From assembly GCA_030562195.1 (NCBI GenBank), contig JAUJPP010000005.1, positions 40,535,106 to 40,599,105 on the forward strand: a stretch of DNA of 64,000 bases, given 5' to 3'. Every line of letters begins with the position of its first letter. The first letter of the stretch is position 1. The position numbers were made by a program, and so were the translations under genes. The DNA comes from Nipponacmea schrenckii. Its lineage: Eukaryota > Mollusca > Gastropoda > Lottiidae. The notes under the pieces were generated by a model, which saw nothing but the letters and a program-made list of their open reading frames with translations, was not told where the DNA came from and did no database searches. This document shows positions 12,013 to 24,892 of this stretch, one piece after another.

Positions 12013-13674
12013 TGATTGATATGGTTTTCAAAGGTTTAGGATTTGCTATAACGATGGATTTCGTTCGTGTATAATGTATTATACTTAATAGTGCGAGTAA
12101 GTTATTTTTGCCCAAGGGAAGAACACGTGTTCATCGGTAAAACTTAGACGTTACACGTGTTCGTCGGTAAAACTTAGACGTTACACCCCTCCCCCCCCCA
12201 CCCCCCAGTCAAAATGGTCACGCTACTCCCCTGGATTCTATACACTTGTATCGTGTCAGCTTTTTCCATTGGCGGAATTCTAGTTTCGGAAAACCTAAAG
12301 ATTCGGGTCTGTATTTGAATTTAGAGGAACTTTTACATGGGTGAATAACAACATGTCAGAAAATACAAGATTATTATTACTCAAACTATTTATTCCCCCC
12401 CCCCCATCGTTAAATTTAATAGGATAGAATGTATAACAGAACTCAATTGCTTACTGATTTGGAAAACAATTCTGAATTATCAATTAATTCAACGACATAT
12501 AACAATATATCGCAATGTATATACCAATAGATAAGTGGTATGGAGATGTATTTTCTTCACAACTTTTGATATCTTTATTTATCTATTAGGTGGTATGGCA
12601 ACGACTGTTTTATGCATAAAACACCATTTATAAGGAGTCGCAGCTGCTCACTGAAGCGTTATCTTTACAAAGTAACTGTCACTAAGTGCTTATATATTTA
12701 GCATTAAAATTTAATAGTAACATTTATATATTTGTGTTTGAGCTTCATTGGTTGTAACTTTTCATAAAAGAGTCTGTTAGAGATGTGAATTTTACTCTGA
12801 TCCTATTGTATATTTCCCTGTACTGTTGGTGGTGTAAATATTAACTCAAACCCTCTCAAGTTAACCTCAAAATTCCCGAATTTAACTAAATCTGTTATTT
12901 TCCAAGGCATTCCGTTCCTCTGAACGTTTATGTGCTTCGTTTCCTGGTTCCCTTGAATGAGGGATGTAACCACGTCTTTAAAGACGGGACTTGTTGCAAA
13001 GTGTAAGGTATATAGGGGTAAAGATATCCTGCATTTTATTCCCTCGAACGTTTATCCGCTACGAGTCCTGGTGCCTTTGGTCGATTAACTGGTTCCCTTG
13101 GATGACGAATATAACCACTAAAAAGGCTTTTGCAAAGTGTAAGGTATATAGGGGTAAGATATTCTATTCCCCTCCCCCATTGCCACTGGCATTCTTTCCG
13201 TTACATGGGAGGCAGAAAACTAAAATCAAGCTCTATAAACTGTGGAAGCAAACCTTTAAAAGGTTATAATCCATTTAGTTAATTAATAAAACCTATAGCG
13301 TTACATTGTTCAACAACGTCTTTGTGTTGACCTATAATATCAATAAAATCTTGTTTTCAAAAAATATTTAGACGGTTGTCATACAAATATCGAGCGATAT
13401 AAATCGACATGGTTTAAGGAATATGGTTGATTTATTAATCGCTTCAATAAACAGATAAAATACCCGTATGAATAGCCAGTGCCGTCATACCACAGCCAGT
13501 TTCGAAATCATCCAATTGATTCTAAATCCACTACCAACAATCACCAATTAAGACTACCTAGTCTTTGATATCAGCTTAAGCTGGCAAGGATGTTACTAGT
13601 TATTTACCATACCACAGTCACAGGCTTATCTCAGATTATGTTGAGTATGGTTGGTTGGTAAATGAGTAAGGTAA
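12013..13674. other. Intergenic, no gene recognised; short duplications
   Basis: A 31-base direct repeat (ACACGTGTTCGTCGGTAAAA) stands twice at 12122-12184. Two diverged ~130-base copies at 12905-13018 and 13035-13165 share TGCAAAGTGTAAGGTATATA. Poly-C tracts lie near 12188 and 12396. At 13535-13582 a stretch reads as an inverted relative of the 62-bp satellite that follows. Confidence 0.6.
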
Positions 13675-14838
13675 CGTTCGTTTCAAGTGGATGCTGATAT
13701 CACAAACTAGGTAGTTGTTGGTAGATGACATGTTGACGTTCGCTTCCAGTGGATGCTGATATCACAAACTAGGTAGTTGTTGGTAGATGACATGTTGACG
13801 TTCGCTTCCAGTGGATGCTGATATCGCAAACTAGGTAGTTGTTGGTAGATGACAATGTTGACGTTCGCTTCCAGTGGATGCTGATATCACAAACTAGGTA
13901 GTTGTTGGTAGATGACATGTTGACGTTCGCTTCCAGTGGATGCTGATATCACAAACTAGGTAGTTGTTGGTAGATGACAAGTAAACGTTCGCTTCCAGTG
14001 GATGATGAAATCGCAAACTAGGTAGTTGATGGTAGATGACATGTTGACGTTCGCTTCCAGTGGATGCTGAAATCACAAACTAGGTAGTTGTTGGTAGATG
14101 ACATGTTGACGTTCGCTTCCAGTGGATGCTGATATCACAAACTAGGTAGTTGTTGGTAGATGACATGTTGACGTTCGCTTCCAGTGGATGCTGATATCAC
14201 AAACTAGGTAGTTGTTGGTAGATGACATGTTGACGTTCGCTTCCAGTGGATGCTGATATCACAAACTAGGTAGTTGTTGGTAGATGACAAGTAAACGTTC
14301 GCTTCCAGTGGATGATGAAATCGCAAACTAGGTAGTTGTTGGTAGATGACATGTTAACGTTCGCTTCCAGTGGATGCTGATATCACAAACTAGGTAGTTG
14401 TTGGTAGATGACATGTTAATGTTCGCTTCCAGTGGATGCTGATATCACAAACTAGGTAGTTGTTGGTAGATGACATGTTAACGTTCGCTTCCAGTGGATG
14501 CTGATATCACAAACTAGGTAGTTGTTGGTAGATGACAAGTTAATGTTCGCTTCCAGTGGATGCTGATATCGCAAACTAGGTAGTTGTTGGTAGATGACAA
14601 GTTAACGTTCGCTTCCAGTGGATGCTGAATCACAAACTAGGTAGTTGTTGGTAGATGACAAGTTAACGTTCGCTTCCAGTGGATGCTGATATCACAAACT
14701 AGGTAGTTGTTGGTAGATGACAAGTTAACGTTCGCTTCCAGTGGATGCTGATATCACAAACTAGGTAGTTGTTGGTAGATGACATGTTAACGTTCGCTTC
14801 CAGTGGATGCTGATATCACAAACTAGGTAGTTGTTATA
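13675..14838. repeat. 62-bp satellite array, ~19 copies
   Basis: The unit contains CGTTCGCTTCCAGTGGATGC, TGATATCACAAACTAGGTAG and TTGTTGGTAGATGACA. Two units, at ~13985 and ~14290, share the same variant combination (AAGTAAACG, GATGATGAAATCG), pointing to block duplication inside the array. Confidence 0.95.
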
Positions 14839-15611
14839 ATACCTCTCTAAAATACTTGTGCCATCGTATCGTTCTTGTGGATTTAATACGTTTCAAAATT
14901 TGAGAAAAATCCCCTTTTTATGCCTGAAGGTATTTTGACTTTTAAAACTCTTTCCTCGAAAAATTCCCTGGGACAAACCGAGACAAATTGTCTGTCATTT
15001 CATTTGAATTAATAGAAAAAGATCATATTAAATGCCGAATGCTGGTTTAGTTTTTTACCGCCAGCAAATATAACCATTTATTGACGTTAAATTGTAATTA
15101 ACCAGATATTTTGAATTATATGTATTTTTTTGGTATCTTTGTTAACATTCTATCTTTAAATGGCATTTCATGCATATCAGGGACACTGATGCAGTATTTT
15201 TTCACCATTCCAATTTTAAGTCAGACGTCTGTAGTTACTATCAGTGTCTCCCATATGTACCAAATCCCCCGGGACAAATTTCTTAATATTTTTCTAAAAT
15301 TTCATTTGAATGTGTAGATATAGATCACTTCAAGTGCGCTGATGTTTTTTCTTTATTCCACCGCCTTTCACTCCAGTGATCTTAATTTTTTTTCACAATT
15401 TATTGACGTAGAAATTGTAATTAACCTGCTACTTTGAAATAATCTTTTAAACTACGTCATTGATTAAAAAGGTGATTAAAAGGTACAAGTTAAGTGGTAT
15501 TATATTCTCACGTAATGTGATCCATTAGTGTTTACTTAAAAAGTCTTAGAGGCAACGTATAGGTGTTTATTAACATGACAACGGTTGTTACGGACGGGCA
15601 CTCAAAATATA

Positions 15612-15812
15612 AATAGTTTTCAAGAATGGTTAATATATGTATATTATTCATCAGTTCATAAAGTAACAGAATCCCTGTAAAATATACGAAACTCATAAAA
15701 TTAATTGATTATTGAACAAACGCTTAATCAATTTATTAAGTTTTGTGAAATTATTATAAGGATTCTGTTATGTTATTTATGGCAGCAGGTATATCTACTG
15801 ATGAGTATTTAT
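15612..15812. mobile_element. Palindromic MITE, copy 1
   Basis: The region folds on itself: CATAAAGTAACAGAATCC near the left end faces GGATTCTGTTATGTTATTTA near the right end. The centre holds AATCAATTTATTAAG. Related copies lie at 19842-20175 and 56004-56335, and inverted at 47980-48370 and 48535-48930. Confidence 0.65.
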
Positions 15813-15924
15813 GCTGTTATATGTTTATTCTAAGGGGAACACGTAATAAGGAGATGATGGGGCTTGGGTTCGGAATAGCTGTAGTCTGAACCGTATCAAT
15901 TGCACCGTCGAAATCAAAACACAA

Positions 15925-16290
15925 AAGAATTGAAAATGCGTCCTACTCTTCTGTACCCAATGAGTTAATGAAAACTGTGAACTAATAATGAAAATGAAAT
16001 GAATGGAGTTTTACATCCTACTCTTCTGTACCTAATGAGTTAATGGAAACTGTGAACTAATAATGAAAATGAAATGAATGGAGTTTTAATCCCTACTCTT
16101 CTGCATCTAATGAGTTAATGGGTTTTATGTTTCCATTCGAACGACCATAGACGCTTTTCCAATATCGGCCCTTCCCACCTGCATCACTGACAGGGGTAAA
16201 CCCGGTTGAAAAAAATCCGATAGTTCATCTGGACTCGACCCTCAGACAAGCATCTAATTGACTGAGCCACGGGGCCCTCACATAATGAAA
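15925..16290 (-). mobile_element. tRNA-derived SINE (minus orientation) with triplicated tail
   Basis: On the minus strand the head reads TGGCTCAGTCAATTAGATGC (A-box-like, ~16250-16275) and GGGTCGAGTCC (B-box-like, ~16230). The body contains the complement of CATTCGAACGACCATAGACG. The tail motif GAATGGAGTTTTACATCCTA and its ~75-base surroundings are present three times in tandem (~15925-16110). Confidence 0.7.
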
Positions 16291-17179
16291 GCGTGGCAGT
16301 GTGTATATTGTTACCCACTTCAGTTGTCAGCTATTCTAGTACTCGTATCAACAGCGAGACAACAATGCTTACCCCCGTGTATTAAAAATCTCCATATTGG
16401 AAATATAAATAGTTTCGGTTGTTTCCGTTCAATTGACGTAATGTCTTTAGTGATTTCTGTATAATTGATATATTGCATTTTATAACCTTAATAAAACAAT
16501 TAATTATCATTTATTATCTATTGTTCTCTGAGTAGAATACCCTTTTTTAAGATAAAAACTATTTCGTGTATTTTCCTATGTAAGAATTACGAATATACTG
16601 CCATTAAGAAACAATTGTTTATGCACACTTCAACGTTACTGTATTGTCGAAAGTTTGCTTTAAATCATAGAAAATATAACAATTGTCTCTCTTAATATTT
16701 CGTGTATTTTGTATTACGAAGTGCTGTAATCTGCCCTTGCCCATATGCCTTTCAAGACCGAGTCAAAGTTCAACTCAGAAAAATAAAATTGTTCTATATG
16801 TTATAACTTTTTGTGCATATATATCAAATTTTATCTCATACTTATGTGATAAAATGATTAATTGTTAAGGTAGAGTTACTCCCCTTGTCGTTGTTCGTGG
16901 GCGGAGCTTAAAACATCTTTTCCTCTGCAAACTTTTTTATGTGAAGGTAATAACGGAATTATTTGGGTGCATAAAAACAATCGTTTTAGCACATTCAACA
17001 TTTCGTTTTGTCGAAATATTTGTTAAATCGTGAAAATAGGTTACAAAGGATTTCATCTCAGTTGTAAATAATTATTGTGTTGTTTGATTACTCTGATCTG
17101 AAATAAAATCAATGGATAGTTTTGGAGCTTCAGGGGGCGATAACTACAGCGTCTGATGAAAAAAACTCCCTTTTAAATA

Positions 17180-17270
17180 TTGTCACAAAAAGTGGCGAGG
17201 GATCTTTAACTTGCACATCCTGTATCAAACGGATCATCGTTTTTCCATTCGAACGACCATAGACGTTAAA
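17180..17270. mobile_element. SINE body fragment
   Basis: GGCGAGGGATCTTTAACTTG and CCATTCGAACGACCATAGAC match the body shared with 15925-16290 and 29565-29790. No tRNA head is present. Confidence 0.6.
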
Positions 17271-17677
17271 CCTCATCAAAAGTGTTATCTTTTAACACAA
17301 TTTGTCCATTTAAAGTTTCAAGACTTGACAAGTAAATAATTGAATCGAATATAATGTACCCCAATATAAGCGTGGTAAGTATTGACAAGGTATGCAGTGA
17401 GGGACAGATTTGGTTAAAAAGTTTCAGAGAATGTACAATATTAGGGTAGAGGTGGGCAACATGCATCCCTTAAAGAGTAAATGGAATAACGCCATCGAGA
17501 CAACAGTAGGGTATGTGGAGAATAGAATAGATCTATTGTCACTAAGATAAAATTAAATATTGACTAAATTCTGGTTTAAGTGATTGACTGTTCATCACAA
17601 ATATCATTTGAGTTCTTTGTATGACAGTTTTGTCTTTCAACTCTGTAAGTTTTCCTTAAGTTGTAAGTTTTATTGAT

Positions 17678-17764
17678 GATGTTGACGTGGAAACCAAAAA
17701 CAAGGTTAATGTTGACGTGGAAACCAAAAACAAGGTTAATGTTGACGTGGAAACCAAAAACAGT
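17678..17764. repeat. 30-bp repeat, 3 copies
   Basis: GTTGACGTGGAAACCAAAAA plus ten bases is repeated three times without change. A SINE-like scrap (GATCACTCGACAGTTGGAAA) follows at 17775-17885. Confidence 0.9.
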
Positions 17765-18507
17765 GTTACGAAGACTGCAGCCTTTGTCCTGGCAATCCTT
17801 CTCAGACTGTGTATGTTAAAGATCACTCGACAGTTGGAAATAAAAAAAAGACTCATGCTACTGTCCTCGCAAACTACATGGCGTTGATATTCATAATATT
17901 AGCCAATTTGTTATAAAAGAGAAGGACGAAAAGCTCATTTGATTTCATTTCCATGTTGCCTCTTCTGCATAACCTACAGTTTATAACCGGAAATTTGAGT
18001 ATAAAACTCCATTTTACTTTTTATTCAACTCTGTGGGTATTAACAATTTTTGCTGATCAATTCAACTATTCAGAAACTATGTACATATTAAACCTAATTG
18101 AATTTTATTTAATTTGTTATTGATTGATTTGTAAATATTGAACACTTGAAATTCGATTGATTCTCAGCAAATATATAATGGACTCAACACGAACCCTTAT
18201 TTCTGATCAAATTACAAAACAAATGTTAGGACCAGATAATGTCACGTTGCCATGGGATACTTCTCGAATCCCGGGGGTAGTTAGACAGTTGGTAACTTGT
18301 AAAGGTACCTTGGTATTGAAATCTTGAAATTTGATTGGCCAATATCCTCCCCGTGATAGTTCCACACCAATCACAGTGGATGGATGATGATCTGGAAGTT
18401 ACGTTATAGCTGACTAAAAAGCCTAAGGACCTTGTAGAGAGCGTTCAGTCGTTCTATGGTCTCTTCTGCTATCATACCTGGTTAAAAAGTGTCCAAAAAC
18501 ATTCAAG

Positions 18508-19198
18508 ATGGCGGAGGACCTTGATATGGTACAGAGAGATCCAAACAACCTAAATGATCATTTGACGGTAAGCTAATGTATCCTTTGGTAGACGTTTTCC
18601 AAAACACTCTCTCAAAAGGTGACAATTTTGACCCGTTCTCAACCAGGACTCTAGTCAGACTTGATTTTGCGGTGGAGCAAGTAATATAACAGGAAGGGCA
18701 ATGGGGTATTGTCTTAGATCAAATAATGAAATTAGTCGGTTGTCAGAATTCTTGTTAGAAAGCAATCCATTTTTTCGGACGGGAGGGGCAGCCTATCTAC
18801 AGCCCTAATGTAGACTGTAATAATAACCTATATGATTTTGATGAAAGATTGTTCTTTGTATGTAGGTGATGTTTGAACATGCTCTAGGTGAACCGGAAGG
18901 AGCTCACAGTGCTGACTGTGTTTGGAGAAACTCCTACAAGTGTTTTAATGGCGGGAAGAACTGCTGTTACATGTTCCTCACGTTTCTGTGTGGTCTACCA
19001 CTAGCCTTATGTTGGGGATGTGAGTTCGCGATGATCACTTTCCAACACGTCTGGCAGATCACACCATGTCTCAGAGTTTTTATTATCAACTTGGGATGTG
19101 CCCAGAAATTCTTCGGTACCTGTATTAACTGTTGTCTGGCGCCGATCTGTGAGGCTTGTGGCATGTGCTTTAGTCAGATTCAAGTGAAAAACATTTAA
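18508..19198 (+). CDS. CAV-like: Caveolin, copy 1
   Basis: Integral membrane scaffold protein; the family inserts a hairpin into the inner leaflet and oligomerises, forming caveolae in vertebrates. Two exons, 18508-18567 and 18866-19198, joined in phase 0 by a 298-bp GT-AG intron, encode 130 residues. Exon 1 gives MAEDLDMVQRDPNNLNDHLT, matching the RDP-LND start of vertebrate caveolins. Exon 2 has the signature position as FEHALGEPEG, a scaffolding-domain counterpart DCVWRNSYKCF, the intramembrane segment FLTFLCGLPLALCWGCEFAM and the C-terminal ITPCLRVF-EACGMCF part. The signature is less conserved than in copy 3. There are 15 cysteines, far above the three of human CAV1. A polyadenylation signal AATAAA is at 19518. 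Confidence 0.95.
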
Positions 19199-20738
19199 TA
19201 GTGTGGGACATATATATGTATTTGGGGAAAGGTTGGTATTAAATCCAACAATCCGTTTGAAACCAAAAAATGTTGATGTCACCAATCCTACGTCCTAAAG
19301 ACCAAATATTCCAAATATTAAATTTCTACTTCCGGTTGATATTTAATACCATTCTGACGGATTTCATAACCTTATTTGGAGAAGCTCCTTTCACTAACAG
19401 AACTACAATAGTTCAAATATATTCTACTAGTAGTTTGTACTAATCATTGAACTGTTTGAAAACCTATGACTTTGTGATATGTTTCTTTGTTTTATTTTTG
19501 TATTTTGTATCTTTGTAATAAAAGATAATTACCACGAGACTGTGTTTACTCTGTGACAGTGATAAAAAACTAACGGTGCAGGAACAACATCTTTTCTGTA
19601 AAACGTACAAAAGTAATATTTGAATAAAGACCCAATACAAGCAAGACAATTCTGTCATTCAAAAACCACGTCCAGGGAATGACAAAATCGGTACTAGTAG
19701 CTGTATAGTAGTGGACTCCTTAAAAGTGAACAAAGAAAAGAAAGAAAAAAGGTGTTTTAAAAAGAGACACCTGTCACTATCAGAAAGGTTTAAATAATTA
19801 GATTTAACCTGATCGACTTGTAGATTTTAATACTTTCTGGTTAAAGAAAGTGATACTGCGTCTTAGCATGAACATAAAACCTTAGTTCTCAAAAATGGTC
19901 AATATGACTATATATTCATCAGTGAACTTATCTGGTGTCATAAAGTAACAAGATTCCTTAAAATCTGGAAAACTCACAAACTAAGTCATTTTGTAAAAAC
20001 GCATAATCAATTTATTAAGCGTTTTTGAATAATAAAATGCATCTTTATGAATAATTACTTAGTTTTTTGAATATATTTTATTTATTTTTTTATGTTATTT
20101 ATGGCAGCAGGCATATTTACTGATGAATAGAGCTCTTATTTTCAAGTTTTAAAATTTTCAAATTTTACGTTCCATCCTAAGTTCTGTTATACCTTTATAA
20201 TATCTTAGAATACACTCGTTTTACGGTTAACAATTGTGTTTAATATTGACTATAGCTTTAAATAATGCCATACATTCAGATGGGCTTGCAGATTTTAACA
20301 CAACCTAATTGCAGAAATTTCGCACCTAGGTTACGATATCTCGGCGTGGGACATATTCCTGAAGACTGGATAAAACAATTAAAACATCTAGGGCATTGAG
20401 GTCTCATAGTCGTTATTTTTCTTTTATAAATCAATAAAAACTAATAAATAAATAACAACCATTAAAAGAAACAGGTATCAATGATTGTTTACAAAACAAA
20501 CCATCATCTCCAAGTAAACTTCCTGTTATACCGACTTCATATTGTCTAGCATTAGAGAGCGGCGGTCCAGTCGTCTGAATCATTCCAGCTTCTCACGTCT
20601 GCGGTTTGGCGTGTTATAAGGAGATCCTGCAAATTTTAGCACCGATTTCAATCTGTGAAGTGTATTTCAAATAGGTTTCGGTTACCGGTCAACGTAACTA
20701 CATTTCAATAACGGATTCAGTGTCAGAAAAACAGGAAA
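19199..20738. other. 3' flank of caveolin 1 and promoter of caveolin 2
   Basis: The caveolin 1 3' UTR probably reaches the AATAAA at 19518-19523. A palindromic MITE copy occupies about 19842-20175. Nothing else coding is seen before the ATG at 20739. Confidence 0.5.
19842..20175. mobile_element. Palindromic MITE, copy 2
   Basis: It shares AGTGATACTGCGTCTTAGCA, TATATTCATCAGTGAACTTA and GGCAGCAGGCATATTTACTG with the copy at 56004-56335. An internal hairpin centres on AATCAATTTATTAAG. No coding capacity. Confidence 0.75.
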
Positions 20739-21727
20739 ATGGCAGACGAATTAAATATGGTGAACCGAGATCCTAATGATCTGAACAACCATCTACAGGT
20801 GAGTTGTTGCTATTGGTTACTTACCTTGTTAAGATTTCTGGATTTCTAGTAATTTAAAAAAGGTAAATATCGTCAAGATAATTACAACATCGATTGAACA
20901 GTTCTATTTCAGCTTCAAATAACCTTTTTCATTGAAGTCGTATCCTCCTTCAAAATCAACCTACGTACTACGAAATTTCTGACTGGTATTTCGAGGCATT
21001 CTTAGAATAAGCATAAGATTAAAGGTCTCAAACATTGTCACTATTAGTCTATATTCATTAGTTAAACTTACCAGTTGCCATGACTAAGAATTGAATCTCT
21101 ATATTATAACACATTAAAGGAATAAATTGTTGGTTTATGGATTTATTGGATAATTGAAAAACTTCTGGAAAGTTCGCTAATTAACAAAGACTCTTTTTGG
21201 CCAAGATTGAAAAATAAGAGAACGTGAACATGTGCATCAGTCGCTTGGAAAAAATTGGCGTATCTAATCTCGTTTCCACATTCACATATTACCGTTCCTT
21301 CCCTTGTAGTGCTGCTAGTTCACCCAAGCCTCATATTTATACCAAATACGGAGTACACAGCTCAAGGCTATTATCATATTCTTTGTCTTTCCAGATTTGT
21401 TTCGATGACGTCATCGGAGAGCCGGAAGGAGCTCACAGTGCTGATTGCGTTTTCAGGAACTCGTACAAGTGTTACAACTGCAGCAAAAACTGCTGTTATA
21501 TGTTCCTCACGTTTCTGTGTGGTCTACCACTAGCCTTATGTTGGGGATGTGAATTCGCGATGATCACTTTCCAACACGTCTGGCAGATCACACCATGTCT
21601 CAGAGTTTTCATGATCAACTTGGGATGTGCCCAGAAATTCTTCAGTACCTGTGTTAACTGTTGTCTGGCTCCGATTTGTGAAGCTTGTGGGTTGTGTTTT
21701 AGTAACGTCAAGGTCACTAACTCATAG
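20739..21727 (+). CDS. CAV-like: Caveolin, copy 2
   Basis: Two exons, 20739-20798 and 21395-21727, phase 0, 596-bp intron, 130 residues. Exon 1 reads MADELNMVNRDPNDLNNHLQ, closest of the three to the VNRDP of vertebrate CAV1. Exon 2 starts ICFDDVIGEPEGAHSADC, a good match to the FEDVIAEP caveolin signature, followed by the same membrane hairpin (FLTFLCGLPLALCWGCEFAM) and C-terminal region ending SNVKVTNS. Seventeen cysteines, the most of the three copies. It lies 1.5 kb downstream of copy 1 in the same direction, so the pair is a tandem duplication. Open frames extending upstream of 21395 are intron read-through. Confidence 0.95.
21020..21180. mobile_element. Diverged palindromic MITE relic in caveolin 2 intron
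   Basis: TCTATATTCATTAGTTAAACTT and TTTATGGATTTATTGGATAA resemble the left half and centre of the MITE at 19842. The match is weak and the borders are uncertain. Confidence 0.35.
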
Positions 21728-24700
21728 TGGATCAGCAATACGACTACTTGAATTGTCTCGACCATGACCTTTAATTAGACGTTTGTGATCACTTCAATAT
21801 ACAACAACCATCTGTTTATGCACTACAGTACCGATCGATTTATTACATCAACACAAGAGCAGAATTATCATGTCAATAATTAGAAACTTTCTAGCAACGA
21901 ATATGTTACTTGTCTGCTCCGTCTTGAAATCACGGTTGGAAATAACGGATGATTTCAAACATCAGAAGTAATATACATAAAATTATTTTATTTTAAACAT
22001 GATAATTTTCACTTTTCCCAGGATTATATTAGTAATATTAAACATTTCTTGACTCCAGCTTGTCTGTCTTCATTTGCTCATAAGATGCAGAAGAGTAGGA
22101 CGTAAAAGACCATTCGATTCATATTCGGTTACATGTCTGGATAACAAAGTCTATGAAGTTGGTGATGGTAATATTGTGATTATATCTGAAGCGACAGACA
22201 ATATTCAATAAGAATTTATTCAACAGCAGTATTATGTTTATCAGGATAGTTACATTATCATTAGTTTGGTGTGTTCTGTAGAACTCTGTAATAGTGTCCT
22301 ATAAAAACCTTCTCTTGGTTAATAGTTTGTTTTTATATTCTAATATTTTCTGGACAACCTGAAAGAACCTATACCCTTCAGTATAAAGCAATAAGTTAAT
22401 TTGTTCAATATTTCTATTGTTATTCTTATATAAAATGTATTTTATTATTTGTCCGTCTTTTCTTTAAGTATTGATAACCATGTATCTTCCTAGTATCTGG
22501 GGTTATTGAGTTATTGATTTTAGTACGGAAATGCGGCTGGATAAAAAAGAAATACCCTCCCCGATAACTCAAAATTCTACCCATGGTTTTGTTGCCGTTT
22601 ACTCCCCTGGTTTTATTTCTTCGCAATTCTCGATACGATCGATGTTCATGTTCATTAATTCTAGTGCTCCAAATGTCACTCCTTTCTTTCGATTTAAAAA
22701 CAATAGCATGAGTTGCTTATGTTAAAATGCTCATGGCGTATACTGACGGTGCATATTCTGCTTTATAAATCAATATTAAGTGGATAAAAGTCTGATAAAA
22801 GACTGATTTTTTATTGATCATATTGTATAAAACAACAACAGCGAGGTTGCTAGGTACAGACGTTCTCCTAGAAAGACACGATTTTAGCAGTTAATTGATA
22901 TTAAAGTGATGGAATCGCTTTTAACAAACATAATTATGTACATTATTCAAAACAAAATGGTCATGCAGTTGACCCAATCCTTTATTATGAGACCATTTTT
23001 GAACATTCCCTTGGTCTTTGAATACAAGTTCTACTGTAAAATGACAAAACAAAATGATCTTACGACACCACCTTCATTCAGCGACCGGTTTAGAATATTT
23101 CCTTGAGTGGTCTCTGAATTAAGGTTCTAAAAAGTTAACGCCAAAACCAAAAATACTTACTTAGCATTGAATAATTGTTAAATCTAGCTAGGATTGGCTG
23201 ACTGCATTTTCTTTATAAGAGCATAGACAACAAAATAAGTAAAACCGGAAGTAAGAGTGCGCAGCCTGAGGTTTTATGTCACTACAAAAGGTTATATCGA
23301 AGAAAGCAGGGCAAAAAAGGCTTCCTCGCTTTCTGGTCCCTTTTTCCTCGCCCTTTTACTCGAGTTTCGGGGTTTTTGGAAGGGGTTAGAAGATATTGCC
23401 GCTTTCGCCTTCCATAACTAAATCTTATTTGTTTTAAAGTTATATGCTGGTTTATCTACGTATCAACAACACTCAGGACCTCGGTCAATGACATAGATAT
23501 AATAATGATTTATTAAAACTATTATTTCTATTCCGGTTCATCTGTTCCCTGACAAAGACTCTCCCCGTGGTTGGTTGACTCGATACAATAAACAGTTAGA
23601 TATTATAGAATAGACAGATATTAAATCTGAATTTATTGCCTTCTCAACGCTACATTATTCTTTCAGTTCCATTAGTTAATATTTCATTTCATTACGATAT
23701 AAAATTGATCAAGCAATAAAGGAGAAAATTAACAAACGGATAAATCGACAAATATACTGTATTAAAAAAATAAATATTTATTTTATTGTTCGCCCTTTTT
23801 GGGCAGTATACATAATAATAATAGGCCTATATGTAGTTGTAAAAAAAGAGAACAGCGAGGGGGAGGGAGGTGCATTTTTATTTTTAAAAAAAAATCGACA
23901 ACTTGTATATTAAAGAGTAAGTTATGGAGAGAGTAATTGGCTTATAAAAATTCAAGGGTAGGTTTATATTTTGAATCCAGGTGATTTCAACAGACCTTAT
24001 TTACTAGTTGGCCTTGAATTCATAACGCAAACAAAACAGGCAATGATTGTGTGACTGCATAAATCACCACCTTAACGTCCTTAAAGCCTTTTTCAAACAA
24101 AAACTATATTTCACATCATTAAAATCGGATTTGATTTATCTATTTAATTATACTTTCATTTTATTATACCTGGACACATTACTGAGAAAGGGCAGTTTTT
24201 TTAGACAATTTTCTCGCCATTGATCGAGTGTTAGTGACGTCACACCATAGAGTTATCATTCCTTCCTACGTCATCTTTTCAATACATGACGTAATTTACC
24301 TTTACAGCCTCACGTTCAATGTGTTTAAAATAGGCTGAAAAGGTATAATCACAGAATTTTAAAAACGCCCAATGACGTTCATATATTATTTAGTGTGTTC
24401 TGCAACTTTGTGTTTAGGAAATGAGAATTACGATTATTTCATCATTATAATAGAACTATATTTGTTGTTATGAAGAATCATACATTAATGAGTATATTTA
24501 TCAATTCTCTTGAAAAAAACAACATCAACTTGTATATTGAAGAGTGTTAGGAAGTTTGCTTCTACAATTGATTCAGAGGATACGGCTTTATATTGTTACC
24601 TTAGTGATTTCAATTCGAACCTATTTACTTGTTTTCTTTAGAAAGGTCTCTAACCTGTAGCTATAGAACAAACTTTCTATCCCCTAGTGCATAAATCACA

Positions 24701-24759
24701 ACATTTCAACTGTCCTAGAGTTTCCAAACAAACAACTATATTTTACAAGAATCAAGTTA
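21728..24759. other. Intergenic between caveolins 2 and 3 (first part)
   Basis: A segment at ~21935-22115 (ATCACGGTTGGAAATAACGG to the SINE-tail motif AGAAGAGTAGGACGTAAAAG) is homologous to 30470-30660 in the caveolin 3 intron. Two diverged direct copies of ~240 bases lie at 23890-24125 and 24520-24750 (ACAACTTGTATATT, GTGCATAAATCACA, CAAACAACTATATTT). No gene is recognised. Confidence 0.5.
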
Positions 24760-24892
24760 ACACAGTCGCCTGATAGGATCCTTATCTACCGTTGGTATTG
24801 GCCAAACCTCTTGGCATTGTCTATTCATATCCGACCCATTACACTGTGACTTGAATAGAGTGAAGATTGCTTATTAGACAATTTCCCACATC
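24760..24892 (-). mobile_element. SINE body fragment abutting the 28-bp satellite
   Basis: GCCAAACCTCTTGGCATTGT and ACTTGAATAGAGTGAAG follow the order of the SINE at 53605-53850 (GCCAAATCTCTTGGAATTGA, ACTGGAATAATGAC). Where the tRNA-like head should come, the 28-bp array starts. Confidence 0.55.

Larger units (their letters stand above)
14839..18507. other. Intergenic between satellite and caveolin cluster; SINE and MITE pieces
   Basis: No gene is recognised. Listed separately inside: a palindromic MITE copy (15612-15812), a SINE with triplicated tail (15925-16290), SINE scraps (17180-17270, 17775-17885) and a 30-bp triplet (17678-17764). The last ~300 bases are the presumed promoter of caveolin 1, with GATTGGCCAAT near 18336, where ATTGG and CCAAT face each other. 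Confidence 0.5.

Noticed and set aside
21224..21394. N-terminal extension of caveolin 2 read through from the intron
   Set aside because: A CCAG acceptor at 21394 and an exon 1 with the conserved RDP-DLNNH start at 20739 give the same exon plan as copies 1 and 3.
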